Shown here piece after piece: positions 15,926-25,667 of a stretch of DNA of 64,000 bases. Source of the stretch: Sphingomonas alpina (GTDB lineage: Bacteria > Pseudomonadota > Alphaproteobacteria > Sphingomonadales > Sphingomonadaceae); the NCBI RefSeq assembly GCF_014490665.1, contig NZ_CP061038.1, positions 2,418,001 through 2,482,000 of the forward strand. Reading direction: 5' to 3'. A program made the translations under genes and the position numbers. The notes beneath the pieces were generated by a model. That model had not been told where the DNA came from and did not search any database. It was given only the letters and a program-made list of their open reading frames with translations. Position 1 is the stretch's first letter; every line of letters begins with the position of its first letter.

Positions 15926-17107
15926 GTGCCCGTGACCGGAAACTATGATGCGATCATCCTTGGCGCCGGCGCCGCCGGCCTGATGTGTGCTGCCACCGCC
16001 GGCCAGCGCGGGCGCCGCGTGCTGCTGGTCGATCATGCCGATGAAGTGGGCAAGAAGATCCTCATCTCCGGCGGCGGGCGGTGCAATTTCACCAACATCC
16101 ACACCGCCCCCGACCGCTATCTCTCGGCCAACCCGCATTTCGCCAAGTCGGCGCTGACCCGCTACACCGCTGCCGATTTCATCGCGCTGGTCGATCGTTA
16201 TGGCATTGCCTGGCATGAAAAGACGCTCGGCCAGCTGTTCTGCGACGGATCGGCAAAGCAGATCGTCGCCATGCTGCTCGACGAATGCGCCATCGGACAG
16301 GTCGACCTGTCGCTCGGGCAGCCGGTCGGTGCGATCGATCATGCCGATGGCCAGTTTCGAGTCGCGATCGGCGACCGCACCGTCACCGCGACCTCGCTGG
16401 TTCTCGCAACCGGCGGGCCGTCGATCCCCAAAATGGGCGCGACCGGCTTTGCCTATGATGTCGCGCGGCGCTTCGGGCTGAAGATCGTCGAGCCGCGCCC
16501 TGCGCTTGTCCCGCTGACGCTTGGCGGCGACGAGACGCTGTTCCGATCACTCTCCGGCGTGGCGACCGAGGTGATCGCCAAATGCGGCAAGACGCAGTTC
16601 CGCGAGGCAGCCTTGTTCACCCACAAGGGGCTGTCCGGCCCGGCGATCCTGCAAATCTCCAGCTATTGGCGATCGAGCGAGACGGTCGGCATCGATTTCC
16701 TGCCTTCGCATGGCAGCGGCTGGCTGATCGAAGCGAAACGCACCCGCCCGCGCGCCGGTTTCGCCTCGACGCTGGCGAGTGCCCTGCCCGCCCGCCTCGC
16801 CGAGACATTGGCCGACCGCCTTGCCTTGAGCGGCGAATTGTCGGCCATGACCGACCGCAAACTGACCGAGGCGGAGCAGCGCCTGGCCGACTGGCGCTTC
16901 ACCCCGAACGGCACCGAAGGCTATGCCAAGGCGGAGGTCACGGCGGGCGGAATCAGCACCGCGGAACTGTCATCGCAAACAATGCAAGCCAAACGCCTAC
17001 AAAACCTGTATGCGATCGGCGAAGCGGTCGACGTCACTGGGTGGCTGGGCGGCTATAACTTCCAATGGGCATGGGCGAGCGGATGGGCCGCGGCACAGTC
17101 TATTTGA
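15926..17107 (+). CDS. NAD(P)/FAD-dependent oxidoreductase, HI0933/YhiN family
   Basis: 393 residues. A dinucleotide-binding GAGAAGLMCA motif lies near the N-terminus, followed by the family block GKKILISGGGRCNFTN, and a C-terminal FAD contact region (YAIGEAVDVTGWLGGYNFQWAWASG). These are hallmarks of the HI0933-like flavoproteins, whose substrate is unknown. The start is GTG at 15926 (a second in-frame GTG is at 15932). It sits alone downstream of repeat array A and upstream of the helicase gene, same strand, with 64 bp between. Confidence 0.88.
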   Translation: MPVTGNYDAIILGAGAAGLMCAATAGQRGRRVLLVDHADEVGKKILISGGGRCNFTNIHTAPDRYLSANPHFAKSALTRYTAADFIALVDRYGIAWHEKTLGQLFCDGSAKQIVAMLLDECAIGQVDLSLGQPVGAIDHADGQFRVAIGDRTVTATSLVLATGGPSIPKMGATGFAYDVARRFGLKIVEPRPALVPLTLGGDETLFRSLSGVATEVIAKCGKTQFREAALFTHKGLSGPAILQISSYWRSSETVGIDFLPSHGSGWLIEAKRTRPRAGFASTLASALPARLAETLADRLALSGELSAMTDRKLTEAEQRLADWRFTPNGTEGYAKAEVTAGGISTAELSSQTMQAKRLQNLYAIGEAVDVTGWLGGYNFQWAWASGWAAAQSI

Positions 17108-17171
17108 CCGCAGAACAACATGTTGCGCCTTAGCCGTGGTGGCGGCGCAGCCCATTATTTTTGAGAGACTC

Positions 17172-18887
17172 ATGCCCTTTTCCAACCTTCCTCCGCTTCT
17201 CACCGAAGCGCTCACCGAACGCGGCTATACCGCCCTCACCCCGGTTCAGGCCGGCGTGCTCGAATCGGAAGCGCTCGGCCGCGACCTGCTCGTCTCTGCA
17301 CAAACCGGCTCGGGCAAGACCGTCGCCTTCGGTCTCGCCATGGCGGCACAGCTGCTCGACGAGGAGGGGCGGCTGCCCCAGCAAGGTCCGCTTGCCCTGA
17401 TCATCGCGCCGACGCGCGAACTCGCGCTGCAGGTCAGCCGCGAGCTGATGTGGCTCTATGCCAAGACCGGCGGACGCATCGTCACCTGTGTCGGCGGCAT
17501 GGACGCGTCGAAGGAGCGCCGCGCGCTGAATTATGGCGCGCATATCGTCGTCGGCACGCCGGGCCGATTGCGCGACCATCTCGAACGCGGCGCGCTCGAC
17601 CTGAGCAAGCTACGCGTCGCGGTCCTCGATGAGGCCGACGAGATGCTCGACATGGGCTTCCGCGAGGATCTCGAACAAATTCTCGACGGCACGCCGGGCG
17701 AACGCCGCACATTGATGTTCTCGGCGACGATCCCCAAGCCGATCGCAGCACTTGCCAAGCGTTATCAGCGAGATGCGGTGCGTATCTCGACCGTCGGCGA
17801 AGATCGCGGGCATGGCGATATCGCTTATCAGGCGGTGACCTGCGCGCCGGCCGATATCGAGAATGTCGTGGTCAACCTGCTGCGCTTCCATGAAGCCGAA
17901 ACCGCGATGCTGTTCTGCGCGACGCGCGACAATGTCCGCCATCTCCATGCCGGTCTGATCGAGCGCGGCTTCAGCGCCGTCGCGCTGTCGGGCGAGCATA
18001 GCCAGAACGAGCGCAACGCCGCGCTCCAGGCACTGCGTGACCAGCGCGCCCGCGTCTGCGTCGCGACCGACGTCGCCGCACGCGGTATCGATCTGCCGAC
18101 GCTCAGCCTGGTCATCCATGTCGAACTGCCGCGCGATGCCGAAACGCTGCAGCACCGTTCGGGCCGCACCGGCCGCGCGGGCAAGAAGGGCACCGCGGTT
18201 CTGATCGTTCCCTATCCGCGCCGCCGCCGCGTCGAATCGATGCTGAAAGGCGCGCGGATCAATTCCGAATGGATCAACCCGCCGACGCTCGAAGACATCA
18301 ACGCCAAGGATCATGAACGGCTGCTCGTGACTCTGCTCGAGCCGGTCGAGGTCGATGACGATGATCGCGCGCTGGGCGCAAAGCTGCTCGAGACGCGCAG
18401 CCCGGAGGACATCGCCGCAGCGCTCGTCCGCCTGCACCGCGCTCGTATGCCGGCCGCCGAGGAATTGCTCGGCCAGGGCAATGATCCTGCGCCGCGCCAG
18501 GACGGCCATCGCCCGGGGTTCGAGGATATCGTCTGGTTCCGCATGGATATCGGGCGCCGCCAGAATGCCGATCCGCGCTGGCTATTGCCGCTGATCTGCC
18601 GTCGCGGTCACATCACCAAGAGCGAGATCGGCGCGATCCGCATCTCCGCCAGCGAGACTCTGTTCCAGATACCGCGTGCCGTCGCCAACCGCTTCAATGC
18701 CTCGGTGCTGCGCACTGCAGGTACCGAAGGCGGTGACGAAGGCGGGATCAAGATCGAAAGCGTCCAGGGCGAACCACGCGAGGCGGAGCGCCGCCCTCGC
18801 CTGACACCAAGCGCCCGCCCCAGCGGCCCACCCGCCGCGCGGCACAAGCCCAAGCCCCACCGCCGCACCAATGACCGGCAGCGGTAA
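17172..18887 (+). CDS. DEAD-box RNA helicase
   Basis: 571 residues from the ATG at 17172-17174; the longer open frame merely reads through the flavoprotein gene. Motifs in order: Q motif TPVQAGVL, Walker A QTGSGKT (44-50), Ia PTRELALQ, TPGR, DEAD (153-156), SAT, ARGIDLP and HRSGRTGRAG. The C-terminal region (about residues 440-530) resembles the DbpA RNA-binding domain, and the tail is basic and Pro/Arg-rich (HKPKPHRRTNDRQR). A role in ribosome assembly or RNA turnover is expected for this family. Confidence 0.92.
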   Translation: MPFSNLPPLLTEALTERGYTALTPVQAGVLESEALGRDLLVSAQTGSGKTVAFGLAMAAQLLDEEGRLPQQGPLALIIAPTRELALQVSRELMWLYAKTGGRIVTCVGGMDASKERRALNYGAHIVVGTPGRLRDHLERGALDLSKLRVAVLDEADEMLDMGFREDLEQILDGTPGERRTLMFSATIPKPIAALAKRYQRDAVRISTVGEDRGHGDIAYQAVTCAPADIENVVVNLLRFHEAETAMLFCATRDNVRHLHAGLIERGFSAVALSGEHSQNERNAALQALRDQRARVCVATDVAARGIDLPTLSLVIHVELPRDAETLQHRSGRTGRAGKKGTAVLIVPYPRRRRVESMLKGARINSEWINPPTLEDINAKDHERLLVTLLEPVEVDDDDRALGAKLLETRSPEDIAAALVRLHRARMPAAEELLGQGNDPAPRQDGHRPGFEDIVWFRMDIGRRQNADPRWLLPLICRRGHITKSEIGAIRISASETLFQIPRAVANRFNASVLRTAGTEGGDEGGIKIESVQGEPREAERRPRLTPSARPSGPPAARHKPKPHRRTNDRQR

Positions 18888-18936
18888 GGCCCGGAATTAG
18901 CCGCTAATGGGGAGCGAAGCCGACATGCTTTGGCCG

Positions 18937-19098
18937 TTCCCCGGCGAAGGCCGGGGCCCAGTCGAGGAGCAGTCGGTAACGGCTGCTCCGCTTCGTCACC
19001 ACGGCCTTCCCGACTGGACCAGCATCGGGTTGAACATACCCCGCATGTTCAAGGATCGTCCGGGGGACGATCCGACCCGATACTCCTTCGCCGGGGAA
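18937..19098 (+). mobile_element. 162-bp MITE-like element with perfect 14-bp terminal inverted repeats
   Basis: The element is bounded by TTCCCCGGCGAAGG (18937-18950) and its exact reverse complement (19085-19098). Internally it is built from nested palindromes: GAGCAG/CTGCTC at 18967-18988, CCAGTC/GACTGG at 18958-19017, TGAACAT/ATGTTCA at 19031-19051, ATCGGGT/ACCCGAT at 19024-19081 and a 9-bp arm hairpin at 19053-19073. No transposase is encoded. It fills most of the gap between the helicase and UPF0178 genes. It is probably a non-autonomous dispersed repeat. Confidence 0.75.
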
Positions 19099-19133
19099 GC
19101 ATTCCCTTTTGATATAAGGGGGACACCCCTGAT

Positions 19134-19592
19134 ATGAACCCACCCATCCGCATCCTGGTCGATGGCGATGCGTGCCCGGTCAAGGATGAGATCTACAAGG
19201 TCGCATGGCGGCTGGAAGTGCCGGTCACGATCGTCGCCAACAGCCATTTCCGCGTGCCGCAGCACCCGTTGATCGACCGCGTCGTGGTCAGTGATGGCTT
19301 CGACGCGGCGGACGACTGGATCGCCGAACAGTCAAACGCGGCATCGGTGGTGGTGACCGCCGACATCCTGCTTGCCGACCGTTGCATAAAAGCCGGTGCG
19401 ACGGTGCTCAGCCCGACCGGCAAGCCTTTCACCGCCAATTCGATCGGCGCGGCGGTGGCGACGCGTGCGATCATGGCCGATCTGCGCGCCGGAGCGGGTG
19501 ACTCGATCGGTGGCCCCGCCCCCTTTGCCAAGGCCGATCGATCGCGCTTTCTGTCCGCATTGGACGCCGCTTTGGTGAAGCTGCTGCGCTAA
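19134..19592 (+). CDS. UPF0178 (YaiI/YqxD) family protein
   Basis: 152 residues, full length for the family. The N-terminal motif ILVDGDACPVKDEIY, the central VVSDGFDAADDWI and VVTADILLADRCI, and the C-terminal GGPAPFAKADRSRF are characteristic; the conserved Asp residues suggest a PIN/NYN-like nuclease fold, but the function is not established. The ATG lies 35 bp after the MITE-like element, so that element may supply or disturb its promoter. Confidence 0.88.
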   Translation: MNPPIRILVDGDACPVKDEIYKVAWRLEVPVTIVANSHFRVPQHPLIDRVVVSDGFDAADDWIAEQSNAASVVVTADILLADRCIKAGATVLSPTGKPFTANSIGAAVATRAIMADLRAGAGDSIGGPAPFAKADRSRFLSALDAALVKLLR

Positions 19593-19593
19593 A

Positions 19594-19613
19594 AAATTGT
19601 CGCAAATTGTCGC
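19594..19613. repeat. Tandem 10-bp direct repeat upstream of the RND operon
   Basis: AAATTGTCGC occurs twice in direct succession just after the UPF0178 stop and about 70 bp before the RND adaptor start. It could be part of a regulator site for the efflux operon, which has no linked regulator. Short repeats of this size can also arise by chance. Confidence 0.35.
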
Positions 19614-19681
19614 ATCGGGCGATTATCGGTCGATATCAGGAACCGGCAGTGCTTTGGTAGGTTTGACCGCGACCACTCAGG

Positions 19682-20929
19682 ATGCCATCGCGCGGCGTCG
19701 GCGGTCTTCAGCGATGGGTAGGATTTAGATTGCGCCACTTCACGCCGACTCGGATATCGATAGCAGCGACTCTCGCCCTCATGCTGACTGCGTGCGGGGG
19801 CGGCGGCGCGCAGGACAAGGCTGGCCGGCGCGGTGCACAAGGCACGCCGGAGGTCGGCTATATCGTCGCCCAGCAGACCAGCGTTCCGCTCTCGACTGAA
19901 CTCGGCGGACGCGTCACCGCCTATCAAAGCGCCGAAGTCCGTCCGCAGGTATCGGGGATCATCCGCCGCCGGTTTTTCACCGAGGGATCGATCGTCAAGC
20001 AGGGCCAGACACTCTACCAGATCGACCCGAGCCTCTATGTCGCCGCCGCCAATGAAGCGAGCGCCAACCTGGCCAGTGCGCAGGCCAATGCCGAAGCGAC
20101 CCGCGCCAAGGCCGACCGCTTCCGCCCGCTGGCCGAGATCGAGGCGGTCGCCAAGCAGGACTATACCGACGCTGCCGCCCAGGCGCGCCAGGCCAAGGCG
20201 GCCGTCGCACAGAACCGCGCGCAGCTCGACACCGCACGGATCAATCTGCGCTTCACCAATGTTCCGGCACCGATCACTGGGCGTATCGGGCGCTCGCTGC
20301 TCACCGAAGGCGCGCTGGCCACGGCAAGCCAGGCCGATCCGCTCGCCACGATTCAGCGGCTTGACCCGATCTTCGTCGATATCCAGCAATCCAGCGCCGA
20401 CCTGCTCACGCTGCGGCGCGCGCTCAGCAGCGGTGGCCTTGTACCCGCCCAGGCCAGCGTCAGGCTGAAGTTGGAGGACGGCAGCGTCTATGGTCCGACC
20501 GGCACGGTCGAATTCTCCGAAGTGGTGGTCAACGAAAGCACCGGCACTGTCACGTTGCGCGCCCGCTTCCCCAATCCGCAAGGACTGCTGCTGCCGGGTA
20601 TGTTCGCCCGCGCGACCTTCGCACAATCGGTCGATACCAGCGCCTATCTCATTCCCCAGGCCGGGGTGAAGCGCGATCCCAAGGGCAATACCACGGTGCT
20701 GGTGATCGGTCCTGGCAACAAGGCGATCGAGCGCAAGGTTACCACCCAGCGCGTGGTCGGTGCCGACTGGGTCGTGACGGCGGGCCTGAATCCGGGCGAC
20801 AAGGTGATTGTCGAGGGCACCGCCAAGGCAAAGAACGGCGAGGCCGTCAAACCCGTGCCCGCCGGATCGCCGCAGAAACTGCAGGCACCCACCAAATCAG
20901 GCGCATCCGCCGCCAAGACCAAGGGCTGA
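19682..20929 (+). CDS. RND efflux periplasmic adaptor lipoprotein
   Basis: 415 residues from the ATG at 19682 (an in-frame TTG at 19730 would give a shorter signal peptide). A lipobox MLTAC marks lipoprotein processing. The body follows the AcrA/MexA order: barrel-sandwich (VRPQVSGIIRRRFFTEGS), helical hairpin rich in Ala/Glu/Arg (residues about 125-190), then beta-barrel and membrane-proximal domains (GMFARATF). It ends 7 bp before the pump gene. Together with the next two genes it forms a complete tripartite drug/solvent efflux system. Confidence 0.92.
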   Translation: MPSRGVGGLQRWVGFRLRHFTPTRISIAATLALMLTACGGGGAQDKAGRRGAQGTPEVGYIVAQQTSVPLSTELGGRVTAYQSAEVRPQVSGIIRRRFFTEGSIVKQGQTLYQIDPSLYVAAANEASANLASAQANAEATRAKADRFRPLAEIEAVAKQDYTDAAAQARQAKAAVAQNRAQLDTARINLRFTNVPAPITGRIGRSLLTEGALATASQADPLATIQRLDPIFVDIQQSSADLLTLRRALSSGGLVPAQASVRLKLEDGSVYGPTGTVEFSEVVVNESTGTVTLRARFPNPQGLLLPGMFARATFAQSVDTSAYLIPQAGVKRDPKGNTTVLVIGPGNKAIERKVTTQRVVGADWVVTAGLNPGDKVIVEGTAKAKNGEAVKPVPAGSPQKLQAPTKSGASAAKTKG

Positions 20930-20936
20930 GACCCCG

Positions 20937-23900
20937 GTGATCTCGCGCATTTTCATCGACCGGCCGATTTTCGCCTGGGTCATCGCGATCATCATCATGC
21001 TGGGCGGCATCGGCGCGATCTATACGCTGCCGATCGAGCAATTCCCCGACGTGGCGCCGCCCAACGTCAATATCCGCGCGACCTATCCCGGCGCATCGGC
21101 CGAAACGCTGGAAAACAGCGTCACCCAGGTGATCGAGCAACAGCTGACCGGTATCGACGGCCTGCTCTATTTCAGCTCGAACAGCAGTTCGCGTGGCCAG
21201 GTGACGATCACTGCGACCTTCCAAAAGGGCGTCGACCCCGACATCGCGCAGGTCCAGGTGCAGAACAAGGTGCAGCAGGCGATCAGCCGCTTGCCGCAAC
21301 AGGTCCAGCAACAGGGCCTGACGGTCACCAAGTCCAATCCCGACTTCCTGCTGCTGGTGTCGATCTACGACAAGACCGACCGCGTCACCAACCAGGACGT
21401 GTCGGACTATCTGATCGCCAATTTCCAGGATCGGCTCGGCCGTATTCCCGGCGTCGGCGATACCAACGTGTTCGGCGCACAATATGCGATGCGGGTGTGG
21501 CTGCGGCCCGATCGTCTCGCTGCCTATTCGCTGATGCCGAGCGACGCGATCAACGCCATCACCGCACAGAATACCGAGATCGCGGCGGGCGAAGTCGGCG
21601 GCCAGCCAATGCCGACGACGCAAATGCTCAATGCGACCGTCACCGCCCAGTCGCGCCTGCAGACGCCCGAGCAATTCGCCAACATCATCGTCAAGACCGC
21701 CCGCGATGGATCGATCGTGCGCCTGTCCGACGTTGCGCGGGTCGAACTGGGCGCAGAAAGCTATCAGACCGTCAGCCGGGTCAACGGCCATCCCGGCGCC
21801 GGCATCGCCGTATCGCTTGCGCCGGGTGCCGACGCGCTATCGACCGCGGAACTGGTCAAGGCCGATATCGAAAATGCCGCCAAGTCGATGCCTGACGGCT
21901 TCGCCTATGCCTTTCCGCAGGATTCGACCGCCTTCATCAAATTGTCGGTCGAGGAAGTGGTCAAGACACTGATCGAGGCGATCATCCTCGTCGTCATCGT
22001 CATGTTCGTCTTCCTGCAGAACTGGCGGGCGACGCTGATTCCGACGATCGCGGTGCCGGTCGTGCTGCTCGGCACCTTCGCCGTTTTCTCGCTCGCCGGT
22101 TTTTCGATCAACACCTTGACCCTGTTCGGCCTGGTGCTGGCGATCGGCCTGCTCGTCGACGACGCGATTGTCGTGGTCGAGAATGTCGAACGGCTGATGG
22201 ACGAGAATCCCGACATGTCGCCGCGCGATGCGACGATCGAATCGATGAACGAAATCACCGTCGCGCTGATCGCAATCGCGCTGGTGCTGTCGGCGGTGTT
22301 CCTGCCGATGGCATTCTTCGGCGGATCGACCGGCGTGATCTATCGCCAGTTCTCGGTCACCATCGTGTCGGCGATGGTCCTGTCGGTGGTCGTTGCGCTC
22401 GTCCTGACCCCTGCCCTGACCGCCACGCTGCTGAGGCGGCGTAGCGAGGAGAAGCAGGGCGATAGCTGGATCGCGCGCAAAACTCAGGGTGCGCGCGACT
22501 GGTTCAATACCAGCTTCGAGACGATGACCGAACGCTACACCAGCAGCGTGGCAAAAGTGGTCGATCGCAAGCTGATCTTCCTGCTCATCTATGCCGGCGT
22601 GGTGACGCTGCTCGCATTGTTGTTCGTGCGCCTGCCAACCGGCTTCCTGCCCAACGAAGACCAGGGTGCTGCGCAGGTCCAGTTCAACCTGCCGCCCGGC
22701 GCGACGCAGGGCCGCACGGTCGCGGTGCAGAAGCAGGTCGAGCAATATTTCCTCACCCAGGAAAAGGCCAATGTCAGCGTGCTGTTCACCAATGCCGGTG
22801 GCGGCGGCGGCGGCGCGAGCGGGCAGAATACCGGACGCGGCTTCCTCGCGCTGACGGACTGGGCCGACCGCCCGGGCAGCAAGAACAGCGCCCAGGCGGT
22901 CACCCAGCGCGCGTCGAAAGCACTTGGCGGCCTGCGTGATGCGGACATCTTCGTGACGGTACCGGCGGCGGTACGTGGGCTTGGCCAGTCGGCCGGTTTC
23001 ACCCTGGAATTGCAGAACACCGGCAGCATGAGCCGCGCCGATTTCAAGGCGGCACGCGACAAGCTGCTTGCCGCCGCGCGCGCCGATCCAGACCTCGCCG
23101 CAGTCCGCCCGACCGACCTCGAGGATCAGCCGACGCTCAAGATCGAGATCGATCAGCAAAAGCTGAGTGCGCTTGGCCTGAGCCAGGCCGACGTCAATGC
23201 AACGCTCGCGACTGCCTGGGGCGGCCGCTACGTCAACGACTTCAATGACCGCGGACGCGTCAAGCGCGTCTACGTTCAGGGCGACGCACCCTATCGCCAC
23301 AGCCCGGACGATATCGCGCAATGGTATGTCCGCTCGGCCGATGGCCAGATGGCGCCCTTCTCGGCCTTTTCGACCATCTCCTGGTCGACCGCGCCGTCGT
23401 CGCTGCTGCGCTTCCAGGGCCTGCCGGCGTTCGAGATTCAGGGCCAGGCCGCGCCGGGCAAGAGCTCGGGCGACGCAATGAACCGGATGGAGCAGCTTGC
23501 GGCGCAATATCCGGGCACCTCGGTCGCCTGGTCGGGCCTGTCGTTCCAGGAACGGCTTTCGTCGGGCCAGGCGCCGTTCCTCTACGCCATTTCGCTGCTT
23601 GTCGTGTTCCTGTGCCTTGCCGCGCTGTATGAAAGCTGGTCGATCCCGGTCGCGGTGTTGCTGGTCATTCCGCTCGGCCTGGTCGGGGCGGTGTTTGCGG
23701 TCACGCTGCGCGGGCTGGAGAATGACGTCTTTCTGCAGATCGGCCTGCTCACGACGATGGGCCTCGCCGCGAAGAACGCGATCCTGATCGTCGAATTCGC
23801 CGAACAGGCGGAGAAGAAGGGCAAGCGCATCATCGACGCCGCGATCGAGGCGGCACGCCTGCGCCTGCGCCCGATCCTGATGACCAGCCTCGCCTTCATC

Positions 23901-24119
23901 TTCGGCGTGCTGCCGCTGGCGATCTCGACCGGCGCCGGTGCGAATAGCCGCGTCGCGATCGGCACTGCAGTGATCGGCGGCATGCTGACCGCGACGATCC
24001 TCGCGATCTTCTACATCCCGCTGTTCTTCGTGCTGGTCCGCCGCGGCACCCGCGACGTGCTCAAGAAGCTCCATCACGAGGCGCCGCATGACGAGCCCAA
24101 ACCGGAGCCAAGCGCATGA
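20937..24119 (+). CDS. RND efflux pump, inner-membrane HAE1 family transporter
   Basis: 1060 residues from the GTG at 20937 (start VISRIFIDRPIFAWVIAIIIML, canonical for AcrB/MexB); the longer frame overlaps the adaptor gene. Family landmarks are present: IEQFPDVAPPNV, the TM4 proton-relay Asp pair in GLLVDDAIVVVENVER, and the second-half GLAAKNAILIVEFA. Twelve transmembrane helices and two large periplasmic loops are predicted. It overlaps the outer-membrane factor gene by 4 bp. It should export hydrophobic compounds with proton antiport. Confidence 0.95.
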   Translation: MISRIFIDRPIFAWVIAIIIMLGGIGAIYTLPIEQFPDVAPPNVNIRATYPGASAETLENSVTQVIEQQLTGIDGLLYFSSNSSSRGQVTITATFQKGVDPDIAQVQVQNKVQQAISRLPQQVQQQGLTVTKSNPDFLLLVSIYDKTDRVTNQDVSDYLIANFQDRLGRIPGVGDTNVFGAQYAMRVWLRPDRLAAYSLMPSDAINAITAQNTEIAAGEVGGQPMPTTQMLNATVTAQSRLQTPEQFANIIVKTARDGSIVRLSDVARVELGAESYQTVSRVNGHPGAGIAVSLAPGADALSTAELVKADIENAAKSMPDGFAYAFPQDSTAFIKLSVEEVVKTLIEAIILVVIVMFVFLQNWRATLIPTIAVPVVLLGTFAVFSLAGFSINTLTLFGLVLAIGLLVDDAIVVVENVERLMDENPDMSPRDATIESMNEITVALIAIALVLSAVFLPMAFFGGSTGVIYRQFSVTIVSAMVLSVVVALVLTPALTATLLRRRSEEKQGDSWIARKTQGARDWFNTSFETMTERYTSSVAKVVDRKLIFLLIYAGVVTLLALLFVRLPTGFLPNEDQGAAQVQFNLPPGATQGRTVAVQKQVEQYFLTQEKANVSVLFTNAGGGGGGASGQNTGRGFLALTDWADRPGSKNSAQAVTQRASKALGGLRDADIFVTVPAAVRGLGQSAGFTLELQNTGSMSRADFKAARDKLLAAARADPDLAAVRPTDLEDQPTLKIEIDQQKLSALGLSQADVNATLATAWGGRYVNDFNDRGRVKRVYVQGDAPYRHSPDDIAQWYVRSADGQMAPFSAFSTISWSTAPSSLLRFQGLPAFEIQGQAAPGKSSGDAMNRMEQLAAQYPGTSVAWSGLSFQERLSSGQAPFLYAISLLVVFLCLAALYESWSIPVAVLLVIPLGLVGAVFAVTLRGLENDVFLQIGLLTTMGLAAKNAILIVEFAEQAEKKGKRIIDAAIEAARLRLRPILMTSLAFIFGVLPLAISTGAGANSRVAIGTAVIGGMLTATILAIFYIPLFFVLVRRGTRDVLKKLHHEAPHDEPKPEPSA

Positions 24120-25591
24120 GGCCCATGCTCGCCCTGCTCCTGGCTGGCGTTTCGCTCAGCGCATGCACCAGCATGGCGCCCAAATATGCCCGCCCCGAGG
24201 CTCCGGTGCCGGCATCCTGGCCAGCCGGCGACGCCTATCTCAAACAGAGCGAGGCAACGCTGCCGAGCGTTTCCTATCGCGACATCTTCCGCGACGACCG
24301 GTTGCGGCGGATCATCGAACAAGCGCTAATCAACAATCGCGACCTGCGCGTCGCCGCCGCCAACATCGTCGCAGCGCGCGCGCAATATCGCATCCAGCGC
24401 GCCGACCTGCTGCCCCAGGTCGATGCCTCGGCAAGCGTTACCCGCGCGGACAGCGGCACGGGTCGAACCAATACCGGCGGGAGTGCGGTCAGCGGCGGCG
24501 CGCGCACCAATTACAGCACGGACCTCGGCATCACCGCGTTCGAGATCGACCTGTTCGGCCGGGTCCGCTCGCTCACCGACGCAGCGCAGAACCGCTATTT
24601 TGCAACCGAAGCCGCAGCCCGCGCAACGCGGCTGACCCTGGTCGGCGACATTGCCAATGCCTGGCTCAACTATGCCGCCGACCAGAGTCTGCTCAAGATC
24701 GCACAGGATACCGCCGCCAGCGCTGAACGCAGCGTCAAGCTGACCAAAGCGCGGCTCGACGGCGGCGTCGCCCCACGCACCGATCTCAGTCAGTCGCAAC
24801 TCGTCCTCGCTCAGGCGCAATCCGACCTGGCGCAGCAAACCACTGCCCTCGCGCAGGACGTCAATCTGCTGCAATTGCTGGTCGGCGCGCCGGTCGATAC
24901 CGCGCTACTCCCCGGCACGATCGACGAAGCCGGCAAGACGGTCGCCGAACTGCCTGCGGGGCTTGATTCCGGCATCCTGCTGCGCCGTCCCGACGTACTT
25001 CAGGCCGAATATGGCCTGCGTGCGAGCAATGCGGAGATCGGCGCGGCGCGCGCGGCGCTGTTCCCGCGCATCAGCCTGACCGCAGTGCTCGGCTTTGCCA
25101 GCAATGCGCTAAGCGGCCTGTTTACCGGCGGCGCGTTCAACTATTCGGTCGCACCGAGCGCCAGCTACCCAATCTTCAGCGCCGGCGCCGGACGGGCAGG
25201 TGTCGAGCAATCCAGGGCGCAGCGCGACGCGGCGCTCGCCACGTACGAAAAATCGATCCAGACCGCCTTTCGCGAAGTGTCCGACGCGCTTGCCCGCCGC
25301 GGAACGATCGCAGCGCAGACCCGTGCGGCGCAATCGCTTGCCGCCGCCGCGTCGGACAATTACCGCCTGTCCGATGCGCGCTATCGCGGCGGGATCGACA
25401 CCTTCCTGCAAAGCCTGGATGCGCAGCGTTCGCTCTATTCCGCGCAGCGTTCGCTGGTCGCGACACAATTGACCGGCGCGACCAACCTGGTCGATCTCTA
25501 TCGCACGCTCGGCGGCGATGCGCAGCTCGACGCTACGGCACACGGCCCTGTACCCACCGGCACGCCAGCCAACAGGCCGCCGTCGAATTGA
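24116..25591 (+). CDS. RND outer-membrane efflux lipoprotein, NodT/OprM family
   Basis: 491 residues. The signal peptide ends in a lipobox (SLSAC), followed by the family N-terminus MAPKYARPEAPVPASW. Two repeats of the TolC-type hairpin are visible, with LLRRPDVLQAEYGLRASNAEIGAARAALFPRI-like sequence typical of this family in the second half. It starts inside the stop of the pump gene (ATGA), which completes the three-gene efflux operon. No regulator gene is attached. Confidence 0.93.
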   Translation: MRPMLALLLAGVSLSACTSMAPKYARPEAPVPASWPAGDAYLKQSEATLPSVSYRDIFRDDRLRRIIEQALINNRDLRVAAANIVAARAQYRIQRADLLPQVDASASVTRADSGTGRTNTGGSAVSGGARTNYSTDLGITAFEIDLFGRVRSLTDAAQNRYFATEAAARATRLTLVGDIANAWLNYAADQSLLKIAQDTAASAERSVKLTKARLDGGVAPRTDLSQSQLVLAQAQSDLAQQTTALAQDVNLLQLLVGAPVDTALLPGTIDEAGKTVAELPAGLDSGILLRRPDVLQAEYGLRASNAEIGAARAALFPRISLTAVLGFASNALSGLFTGGAFNYSVAPSASYPIFSAGAGRAGVEQSRAQRDAALATYEKSIQTAFREVSDALARRGTIAAQTRAAQSLAAAASDNYRLSDARYRGGIDTFLQSLDAQRSLYSAQRSLVATQLTGATNLVDLYRTLGGDAQLDATAHGPVPTGTPANRPPSN

Positions 25592-25667
25592 TGCTGCGGC
25601 GATGCTGCATCGCGCAAGTGCAGCACAGTTGCTTGACGGCGACGCGCGCGCGGTGAAGGATGCACCC

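Noticed and set aside
21837..24089. 750-residue antisense ORF inside the RND pump gene
   Set aside because: A GC-skew shadow frame: Arg/Asp/His-rich, no domain, fully within a strongly supported gene.
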